Assembly: GCA_963995525.1 (NCBI GenBank)
Contig: OZ023213.1
Location: 15,271,533-15,335,532 of the forward strand
Origin: Escarpia spicata
Lineage: Eukaryota; Annelida; Polychaeta; Sabellida; Siboglinidae
DNA length: 64,000 nucleotides
Direction of reading: 5' to 3'
A program made the translations under genes and the position numbers. The notes under the pieces are model-generated. The model was given only the letters and a program-made list of their open reading frames with translations. It was not told the origin of the DNA and searched no databases. Shown here one piece after another: positions 54,281-64,000 of this stretch (positions are counted from its first letter, which is position 1; every line of letters begins with the position of its first letter).

Positions 54281-56453
54281 TTATCGGTAGCCACAGCAGT
54301 TCTTGCACCTGTTGACACAACGGTGACTATTACAGTCGTAGTGACGTCTGCTATAGGGGCATCTCCTGTAGCGAATGGGACGTCCATATTTGCAGTAGAC
54401 GTAGCTTCCGCATCCGTTGCAAACAGTCGACTGCCAGCCGCTGTACTTCTCACAATAATTCTCTCTGCAGCCTGCAATAAACGTTGCGCTGATATGGTGC
54501 TATATATTATTACCACCGGCTTTGCATTCAATCAAGAGGCCCATCGCTTCATGAAATATTTGCATTATGCACCTTGCGTATTCCTATTCATAGACGACGA
54601 AATCGGGGGGGGGGGACTTCTATTGGGGGTATTTGGGTGGGAGGGCTGGAAATATGATTAGCCCCCAATGCTATGTCAAGGGGCATAGTTTGAGATTTTG
54701 GTGAGCCTCGGGAGTCGCAGTCGATGTTTAAAGTGAGCCTGGTTAGGGGTGTGGTTGGAAGTTTTGTTTTGGTGAACCGTCAAGGAGGTTGGAGGGTTTT
54801 GGTAAGCAATAACCCCCTTAATACTCCAAATCACATTCTAATGTATCATATTGTATACACGCCAGAACCATTTGGATGTTATACAAAATTACAGCGCACG
54901 AGTATGTTATTATATATCTCACAGTGACAATCACGTTCAAGGTATTACCGCCATGAGGTATAAATCGGGTTGCAGCACACGTTTTCAGCATTTCGCAAAA
55001 TATATATGAAGGTCATTACTATATTGAGAAGAAGTAGATACGAACCACAACGACCGGTTCCCGGGTAGTACGACTGCTTCTGGCCACATGAGCGGTAGTG
55101 CCCAATGCCTTTGTTGCATTGGTAGTAGTAGCGACCGTTGAAGTAGGACGATGAATAGTCGTACGTACTTTTGGAGTACCTACAGGCATCGTTGCATGAC
55201 CCTTAAACATAAAAATCACATCGCCAATTTAATTTGTTTTTTTAATTAGTCATTTGAAAATTAAATGTAGAACATATATGAAGCGCGTCAGTGTGGGATC
55301 TGAGACAAGCCTACAGTTACATAGGTAGCTCATATTTTAATCTTCCGCTACAAGGTTTAACAAGAGTAAAAAAAGATTGCCATCCAGAACCTAAACACCA
55401 GATGGCAAGTGGATATGAAAGCCGTTGGTTTGTCAATAGTCCAACATATTTTGTCTTTCCTTCTATGTACAAGCTCTGTCACAGGCGTTGGCGATCACGA
55501 CCCCTCAAAACCACGCGGTCGTTTGTAGTTTGTAGAGCATTGTTTTCCTCCTTTCCCACCATCTTCACAAACTATCTATTATTTCTTTATTCTCTGGCGT
55601 ACCATATTGTTTCAAAAGGGTTGATATTTTAAAGACTTGGACACCAAATTGTGTTGACCTGTGTCATCCTCGCAGTACTTACCACAAGTTCCATACTTAT
55701 TGACGCACTGATAGGAACTGCAACGGCCGTACACAACTCTCTTGTTGAGACAGCGGTAGTAGTAGGGGAATGGCTTCGACAAAGACGGGTAGTATTTGTT
55801 GGACTGACGATTCCTGCAGCAATCGTAGTTGTAGCCGTTCCAACATCCATCGTAACGGTAGTGCGCTGAAAGGAAAACACGACAACATTTGAATTATTCT
55901 TTTTAGACTCAAATTCCCTGACACGTGAACGCGCAAGCACACATACGCACACACGCATGCGCACACATACGTTCACATACACGCGCACGCATAATGCTCT
56001 ATGTTGTGCACCCAGTAGTATGGTGAAAGTGAAGTGTATGTTTTCTTTCATAATTGATGAAGTTATCTTGATGACTTGAAGAATAAACAAATTCATTTAT
56101 GTACAAAACGTAATTACTTCCATGTCATTTAATGCGTCGGTTGTCAGTACACTGTATATTCTTACTTTAATGATAAGTAAGCACATAAAACACGATGGCT
56201 ATCCTCTTTAAATCGGTGTACCTCAACGATGTGTGGTGCACGCGCGCTCGTGCGCTCGTGCGTGTGGTGTGTTCGAGTGTATCAATAGTGCGTACGTGCA
56301 TGTGTACGCGAGTTTGTATGCGTGTGTTACCTTGATGTCAGCCTACGTGAAATGAACATTAACAAAACGTATTAGCATTATCTATTTTTGTATCTTACCT
56401 TCAGCTGCATATACAGCAGCGAGCACCAGCAACGCGATGAAGAACTTCGCCAT
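54281..56453 (-). CDS. Secreted Cys/Tyr-rich protein with three CBM14-like modules, copy C
   Basis: Coding exons are 56453-56399, 55865-55683, 55201-55046 and 54471-54281, giving 194 aa with the same phases and splice sites as copy A. Differences seen in module 1 are Ala to Ser before YQC (GCC to TCC), Arg to Lys in SNRYY, and a silent CAA to CAG. All cysteines, the signal peptide and the stop are retained. The TATA box lies at 57032-57024 and the leader-exon donor at 56952. It probably has the same extracellular chitin-binding-like role as A and B. Confidence 0.82.
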
Positions 56454-56951
56454 GATGTCTGGTTATCTTCTGAAAATATGTACACATGTAGTATTGCAAC
56501 AATAATGCAACAATAACCGATACTTTAAAAAACTTTCGTGAATTCTATGTAAGCAAAGTCTTACTTTGCTATCTATAGCGACATGTTCTATATTAGATAG
56601 AATCAATATTGACAAATGCCGTATCATTTAAAGTTCAATTTGTTTTCATAATTTGGAGTTTATGTTAAACCAACAACTCCACCTTTACCTTTTGTGAATT
56701 CACCTGTTGTTTGTGACACTGGTCTATAGTCAATGCTGATACAATGTGCTGGATTTTCTGCAGGACAAAATGCCCATTCACGATTGTCCATATTCTGTGA
56801 GACGTGTTTAGTTAGAACATATCGCTGGCGTGTACTGGGAGCTAACAGCCACAATTTGTTTGGTCAATAGCGAAGAACGAGATTGTTAGTCGTATGGTTA
56901 CTCGAAGTTACCACAATTCTAGAAAAGAAGCACCGGAAACTTCTTACTTAC

Positions 56952-57032
56952 CGTGCAGACAACGAGGTGACCCACAGATCTTCGTCTCTGAAGCCAATGG
57001 TGCTCTAGTCTGGAAATGTCTCTGTATTTATA
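56952..57032 (-). promoter_or_regulatory. Promoter and leader exon of gene copy C
   Basis: TATAAATAC at 57032-57024 and the donor GTAAGTAAG at 56952/56951 are unchanged from A and B. Confidence 0.7.
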
Positions 57033-57089
57033 CAGATGTGTCTCAATCAATTATCTGTCATTACACGCCCCGTTATTTTTTATGAACAA

Positions 57090-58130
57090 CCGTCAGGTTT
57101 CACGGATTAGAGCACACAGGGGCGTGGGTGTGGCATCTATGAAACATCGGACACATTAAATTTTGTAGTACGATGAGTTTTTGTGTATGGATGTTCTTAA
57201 GCAAGCTTCAATCTAAACTCGAATTTTATCAAAGCAATTTTACCAGGCTGTATGTGATAAACAGACAAAAACGCGCTTACCCGAATCACCTCAAATATGT
57301 GTTCCTTTGCTCCGCTCGCTAACCGCTAGAGAACACGCGATTTGTTAACAACGAGGTGTTAACACAGAGGCGTGAATCCATGTATTACAACTTAACAAAG
57401 ACGTCTTAAGTGCGTTACTGACATGCTGACAACAAAACATATGCAAACACTCATACATTTAACGCTATATTCAGGAAACAAGTACCTCGAACAACATTAA
57501 AACCAAACTGATACGAACAACAATATTTACCTTGACTGTTGGGTAGCAAGTAACGAGCTCTATGAATACGTGGTTACTTCGGGAAAAGTTACACTGGAAG
57601 ATTGCATGTGAAACCGTCGGTGTTTGTATGTATCATTCGTGTTGTGTTTTGAGGATAAACAGAGTGCTCCATGCAATCGTCTTGTTTAGTATCTACCCAA
57701 TTGGTCCTGCATACGATTGTTGATCGCTCAAGTAATACACCTTAATAAATTACTGTTTCAAACACTTGATCTTAAAAACGCGGACAGGCACGCTTACACA
57801 CATCGTCAAATTTGTCTTAGTGTGCCAACGTAACATATGTATATATTCGTATTAATTTCATTAAACCAAAATATACCAATAAGGCACACCGCACGTCGTC
57901 GTGACCTTTTAGTAGGGGCACGGTTACATCTGTGGAAAACCATCGATACATTGTACGTGCGTCGAGGTGAACATATAATAAACTGTCGCGTAGTGAACGG
58001 GGATATATCAGTTTATGTTTGCAACTCCAAAGAAACTGACTATAATCATAACATATTTTCAAATGTTAATACATTCAAATTTAACGAATATTATTTTTGG
58101 TAAAGAGTAGATTGGACAGCGCGCACACGC
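57090..58130. other. Non-coding 5' flank of gene copy C
   Basis: It matches 4950-6000. The short ORF seen at 5294-5482 in A is interrupted here by a stop, which argues that it is not a gene. Confidence 0.5.
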
Positions 58131-58161
58131 ACATATGCACACCCGCACATACCCACCGACG

Positions 58162-58197
<36 letters not shown>

Positions 58198-58744
58198 CGC
58201 AGGCACGCCTACCACAATACAAACAGCAAGTAGACGTTACTTTTCGATCATTTGTTTGTGAACAAGTTCATCTTTTCCATGCACAACTATACTATTTTTT
58301 ATGGGATTCTGTTGTTTATCTGATCTGTTTGTGATATTCCAACATTGTGGTTTGCTTTTGAAAAGTTCACTATAGACCAAACATTTTCTGTTGTATGCTA
58401 ATAAATAAACGAGTAAAACACTCCTGTTCTGTGTGTCATGGAAAACCCAAATACATCAAAGAAGTTAGTCATCAAAAAGAAGTGCCATGTCTATGTCGAT
58501 TGTTCGCAAATAGTTGTATGAAAAACACGAACTCGGCCGGTAAGCGGGTATTTCATATCGTTTAGCACTCACGTTAGCACGAAAGCATTGTCAAAATTCA
58601 AACGTATTTATAACTTTTAAATGTCAACTCAAGAGATTTTTACAAGTAAATATATTAGTGACTTTTATAATTAACATTCATTTGTTCTATTTTAATGAAA
58701 ACGTCACATGCACGCACACACACACACACACACAAACACACACA

Positions 58745-59365
58745 AAGACCTACACCAACTGAGAGATAACATTTCAGTGCATTTTGTGTTGCAAAGTGGA
58801 ACTTTTCCAAAATCCATATCACAACTTGTCTAGTTGTTAATGTATAATTTAACAAATTCATCTCTTTGTCGACAACGACAGGCACCTTTTGAAAAGGTTG
58901 ACGCAGACAAAGAATTTTTTAATTTAGTAACTAATGCCTTTTTAGTCATTATTCTTCACACTTCGTGTTCAAGACCTCGATTCATGATGACGTCAATGCA
59001 GCATAAAACTTAGTAAAAATTCTCAATTTCGCTTCATGCAAAACACTTAGTTATACGTACTGTTTTTCAATGGTGAATACATACAGTTGTGACACGGAAG
59101 AAAGTGGTTCTGTCGATGTCACCGGAAAGATGATATATTTTGTCATTTTGTTTTTAAAATGTTATGAACAGAAAACGGATAATGCTTATATCGTGAGCAC
59201 GTACAGCAATTGCATTTGATTCATTAGAAACCTATCATTGTATCATTTCTTATTTTTATATTATTTTGAGTCATTTGTCAATATGGAACACAACGTCAGC
59301 TCACAGAAAATATAATGTTTTGCAACGTTCGTGATTCATGACTAAACCATATTGTCTATGTTTAC
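58745..59365 (-). repeat. R1 dispersed repeat, duplicon C, inverted orientation
   Basis: It is shorter than the A version because about 200 bp (equivalent to 6860-7080) are missing. It is bounded by AC and CATA/GT tracts. Confidence 0.7.
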
Positions 59366-59830
59366 ATGTGTGTGTGTATGTATTTGTGCGTGTTTGAAGT
59401 ATGAATAAATGTATGTATATGTATGTATGCATCTATGTACGTATGTATGTATGTACATATAAATATGTATATACATATACACATACATACACAAATACAT
59501 ACTCGCATACCCACATTCATGCAACATGCACACACGAGCACTCGCACACACGCGCACGCACAACTGAGGGATAATAGTGTGTATGTATGTACGTATACAT
59601 GCGTGCATGCATACACACACACATAGATACATATATACATACATACATACGCGCGCACACAAACACACATACATACATACATACGTACATTCGTACATTC
59701 ATACATACATACATACATACATATACATACATACTCACATACCCATATACATGCATATATACATACGCACACGCATATACACGCACGCACACCCACACGC
59801 GCGCGCCAGTACGCATGCATACACGCATGC
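59366..59830. repeat. Compound CATA/CACG/TATG microsatellites
   Basis: This corresponds to 7491-8200 but with a short GT tract and additional CATA units. Confidence 0.93.
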
Positions 59831-59834
59831 ATAC

Positions 59835-60575
59835 ACACAGACCGTACACCAACTGAGATATAATATTTCAGTGCATTTTGTGTTACAAATTGGAACTTTT
59901 CCAAACTTCATGTCACCACTTGTCTAGTTGTTAATGGATATTTTGACAAACTGATCTTTTTGTCGCCAGCGGCGGGCACCTTTTGACTGAGTTGATGCAG
60001 ATAAATAATTGTCTATTTGAGTAACTATATGACAAAATTCGTTCAGTTGTCATGAATAACCCGAATACTACACAGATGTTAAAGCAATGAAAAGATAGAA
60101 ATGTTTGTGTCGTATTTTGTCGGAAACAGTTGTATGACATACACGAATTTGTGGTCGGTAAGCGGATCTTTCTTTTCTTCTGACAGGATCGTCAGTACGG
60201 AAGCACTGGCAAAACGCGTTAGGAAATGCAATACTATAAATTCCATTTTGACAATGATCGTACAAACAAACCATAAGTTGTCATTAAACTGCGCATGCAA
60301 ATCACTAAACATTGTAATTACTGCATACGACGACCTTCGCGAAGCGAAGAAGACAATATATTTATCATCGTCTATTGTCACTGTGTCGGGACTTTATCTT
60401 GCTTTGTGTTCTCGTGGCCTCTGCATCGCGACTGTGTCGAAAGGACACAGTAGCGGCTATCGTTTCGTTGCGTCAAGTTGGTCGATTATATGCTGTTCTC
60501 TCCCAATAGCTAGGGTCCATATTACAGTTCTTGTTGGATGCCGTCTGTTTGTGTTGATATCGTTTCTTTTCATAC
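59835..60575 (-). pseudogene. RTE-like LINE ORF2 tail and 3' UTR (duplicon C)
   Basis: It is homologous to 8205-8935. Minus-strand reading near 60560-60460 keeps the REQHIIDQLDATKR-like tail. Inactive. Confidence 0.65.
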
Positions 60576-60634
60576 ATACAACAAAAACAATATTCTCTCT
60601 CAGTTGTGATTTCGCGATTGTGCATGAACGAATT

Positions 60635-61225
60635 TGATATACGTATGTATGTCTGTATGTATTTGGTGTACATGTGTATGTAGGCATGTATGTATGTATG
60701 TATGTATGTATGTATGTATGTATAGGTGTACATGTGTACGTGTCTACGAGTGTATGTGTGTACGTGTGTACGTGTGTACGTGTGTACGTGTGTACGTGTG
60801 TACGTGTGTACGTGTGTGTATGTACGTGTGTGTATGTATGTGTGTGTAAGTATGTATGTATGTAGGTATGTTCGTATGTACGTATGCACGTATGTATGTA
60901 TGTATGTATGTATGTATGTATGTATGTATGTATGTATGTATGTATGTATTATTGTATGTATGTATGTATGTATGTATGAATGGATGTATGTATGTATGTA
61001 TGTATGCATGTATGTATGTATGTATGTATAGGTGTACGTATGTACGTGTGTGCGTGTGTGCAAGTGTACGTGTGTGCGAGTGTACGTGTGTACGTGTGTA
61101 TGTACGTGTGTGTATGTATGTGTGTGTAAGTATGCATGTATGTATGTATGTATGTATGTATGTATGTATGTATGTGTGTATGCATGCAAGTACGTCGGCA
61201 TGCAAGTATGTATGTACGTGTGGGT
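60635..61225. repeat. TATG/GTAC tetranucleotide array
   Basis: Counterpart of 9000-9600, with different internal unit composition (long GTGTACGTGTGTAC stretch). Confidence 0.97.
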
Positions 61226-61459
61226 CATTTTCAAATGTCATTATACTGTCGGTGACCTATAGTTTGATCTTTTCTCGTTTCCACGGAAATGGACAAAACA
61301 AAGTAATCTTTGCATATAGTATGTGCACCACATATATACATATATAAATATATATATACATATTTATATGTACACACTTAGATACATACATACATAGATG
61401 TATACATACACATACATGCAAACACACACGCATACATACATACACACACATGCAAACAT

Positions 61460-62372
61460 ATAAAATATGGTTTAGGCATAAATTACGAACGTTGCAAAAC
61501 ATTATATTGCCTGTGAGCGAGAGTTGTGTTTGATATTTTAAAATGATTCTCGTAAATAATACAATGATAGGTTTCTAATGAATCAAATCCAATTGCTATG
61601 CGTGCTCACGATATAAGCATTATTCATTTTCTGATCCTAACATTTTAAAAACAAAATGACAAAATATATAAATTTTCTGGTGACGTCGATAGAACCACTT
61701 TCTTCTGTGTGACAAATATATGTATTCACCTTTGAAAAACTGAACGTGTAGCTAAGTGTTTTGCTTAAAGCGACATCGATAGTTTTTTCTAAGTTTTACG
61801 CTGGATTGACGTCATATAAAACGAGGTCTGGAACAGGAAGTCTGAAGAATAATGACTAAAAAGGCATGTCGCACAGAAGGACACAATGAAAAGGCTCCTA
61901 ATAAATTAAGTAGCTGTCAAAGCATACACAAGATATGACAGAACACAGAACTATAGTATAGAGTATCACGGCATATTATTAATGTTGTCTCGAGGTACAA
62001 CGTGGTGAGTGAACCATAATTGCGGAGTGACAAGTAAGTACGATTTTGTTGTAGTTTATCAAGCTTATCAATTAGCCTAATAAAATTGCTTCGAATTTAT
62101 TCTAGTTTGTGTTGTCGCAGATTAAAATAAAATGTATTTGTAGTTTTCGGGTTTTTCATGACAACTAAACGAATGGGTTTTAGTCATTTAGTTACTAATT
62201 TTGAAAATTCCTCTTCTGCGTCAACCTTTTCAAAAGATGCCCGCCGTTTTCAACAAAATATCAGTTTGTCAAATAAACAATTAACAACTAGACAAGTGTT
62301 GACATAAAATTTAAAAAAATATCCAATTTGCAACAAAAATGCACTGAAGTATCATTTGTTCAGTTAGTGTAG
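61460..62372 (+). repeat. R1 dispersed repeat, duplicon C
   Basis: It matches 25545-26388 and ends at the CGTGCGTG microsatellite at 62380. Confidence 0.75.
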
Positions 62373-62454
62373 GGTCTCTGTGCGTGCGTGCGGGCGTGCG
62401 TGCGTGCGTGCGGGCGTGCGTACGGGCGTGGGTGCGAGCGTAGGTGCGTGCTAA

Positions 62455-63290
62455 AGGTCTACAGTGCGATTGTCACAACATCATTTCTCTACGCGAGTGA
62501 GAAATGGACCGTGTACCAGCGCTGTGCCAAGAGATTAAACCACTAAGACGCAGGACAAAGTACCAGACACTGAGGTGCTAGCCCAGGCTGGCTTACTAAG
62601 TGTAAACATCATGTTGAATCAGGCACAGTTAAGATGGGCTGGCCACGTGCTCAGAATGCCAGACACCTATGCCAAAGAAGTTGTTCTCCTGTTAGCTGTC
62701 AATCGGAACACGCTCTCGTTCAGAAAAAAAGAAACGATATAATCACAAACAGAAGACATCCATCAAGAACTGTATTATGGACCCTGGCTGTTGGGAGAGG
62801 ACAGCATATAATCGACCAACTTGACGCACCGAAACCATAGCCGCTGCTGTGTCTTTTGAACACTGTCATGTTACTGAGGCCAAGAGGAGACGAAGCAAGA
62901 GAAAGTGTCGACAAAGTGAAAATTGACAATGATAAAAATATTGTCTTCTTCGCTTCGCGAAGGGCGTCATCTGCAGTGATTACAATGTTTATTGATTTGT
63001 ATGCGCGATTTGCCGACAGCTTATAACGTTGTTTATACGATCATTGTCAAAATGTAATTTGTAAAATTGCATTCCCCAAACCATTTTGCTAGTGCTTCCG
63101 TGCTGACTAGCGTGCTAGAAGACACAAAAGAGCCGCTTTCCGACCACACATTCGTGTATGTCATACAACTGTTTCCAACAAAATACGACTCAAACATTTC
63201 TACTTTTTCATGGCTTTAACTTCTGTGAAGTATTCGGGTTTTTGGTGACAAGTGGACGAACGGGATTTCGTCATTAGGTTACTAAATTAC
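62455..63290 (+). pseudogene. RTE-like LINE ORF2 tail and 3' UTR (duplicon C, plus strand)
   Basis: VYSAIVTTSFLYASEKWTVY precedes the VLAQAGLLSV, NQAQLRWAGHVLRMPD and CWERTAYNRPT blocks. It preserves slightly more of the upstream C-terminal domain (LLY-x-SE-WT-Y) than the copy at 26.5 kb. Frameshifts are present. The 3' UTR ends in an AC microsatellite. Confidence 0.78.

Positions 63291-63292
<2 letters not shown>

Positions 63293-63350
<58 letters not shown>
63293..63350. repeat. (AC)n microsatellite
   Basis: Almost 60 bp of AC directly after the LINE end, against about 16 bp in the A copy (27254-27270). Confidence 0.97.
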
Positions 63351-63354
<4 letters not shown>

Positions 63355-63464
63355 TACTACATACACGTATACTTTCATACATATGTACATACATACATAC
63401 GTACATACATAGTACATACGTATGTATGTGTTGGTGTGTGTATGTATGTATGTAAGTATATGTG

Positions 63465-63785
63465 TACGTGGAACGCAATAGTGCAGCTGTAAGAGCTCCG
63501 GCTTCTCGACTGAGAGAACGCGGGTTCGAATCATATGCGGCGGTTTCAAACCTTGGGCATGTTCATTAACTTTACATTGCTTGAGTTCACTCAGCTGTAT
63601 GAATGAGTAACTGGCAGTAGACAGTGGTGGTTATTTATGTACGAATAATTGCAGCGTAACTTAATACTTGTCACAGAAGTCGATATGTTGTTTTGTTTGA
63701 AAAGGTCTGCTAGGGAGTATAGTGTAAAGCGCTTTGAACTGTCCTGAGGACTGGATACTGCGGTATATAAGAACTTACTTTTACT
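63465..63785 (+). mobile_element. tRNA-derived SINE, duplicon C
   Basis: Same as 27375-27690, with box B GGGTTCGAATC intact and a TATATAAGAACTTAC tail. Confidence 0.75.
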
Positions 63786-63829
63786 TTTACGTATGTATGT
63801 ACGTATGTATGAGTGTAAATATATGTGTA

Positions 63830-64000
<171 letters not shown>

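Larger units (their letters stand above)
52309..63790. repeat. Segmental duplicon C (contiguous, without Element 1)
   Basis: This is the longest uninterrupted version. It matches B from 52309, A from about 52690 to 61.34 kb, and then the second part of A from about 61.40 kb, with no trace of Element 1 between them. Confidence 0.9.

Overview
This is eukaryotic, almost certainly animal, DNA. Its genes have GT-AG introns, TATA promoters and AATAAA signals, and there are many LINE, SINE and hAT remnants and long GT, CATA and GATA-type microsatellites. The repeat style and a secreted chitin-binding-like gene family suggest an invertebrate, perhaps marine. The species cannot be fixed from the sequence.

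The most gene-like content is a small secreted protein gene that I reconstructed from splice sites, because it is hidden from plain ORF calling. It has a TATA box, a noncoding first exon, a signal-peptide exon and three cysteine/tyrosine-rich exons joined by phase-1 introns (194 aa). Each Cys-rich exon carries a motif like the peritrophin-A (CBM14) chitin-binding core. Three nearly identical intact copies lie at 2.2-4.9 kb (A), 14.6-17.3 kb (B) and 54.3-57.0 kb (C), all on the minus strand. A decayed, inverted copy (D) lies at 48.3-49.8 kb.

Copies A and C sit in a direct segmental duplication. A runs from 0.48 to 9.8 kb and resumes from 25.48 to about 27.7 kb. C runs from 52.3 to about 63.8 kb. 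The A duplicon is split by Element 1 (9805-25469, 15.7 kb), which has AG...CT ends, multi-kilobase inverted arms and a CATATA 6-bp target duplication. The C duplicon is its empty site. Element 1 has its own genes: a two-exon zinc-ribbon/C2HC gene in each arm, a central C2HC plus PGSNIVDL-motif gene, and small ORFs. Its left arm is interrupted by a 6.1-kb insert holding copy B, so an intact secreted-protein gene lies inside a transposon-like unit.

The middle (28-39 kb) is repeat-rich and gene-poor, with LINE fragments (30.4, 35 kb), microsatellites and a decayed hAT transposase (37.1-38.4 kb).

Element 2 (39032-48181, 9.15 kb) is another large inverted-repeat unit starting with AG. Each arm carries a NADAR/YbiA-like gene (intact on the left, C-terminally truncated on the right) and a small spliced gene. 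Its centre is tetranucleotide arrays around a 65-bp satellite. It abuts pseudogene D. LINE fragments then lead into duplicon C, which runs to a GT microsatellite at the right edge.
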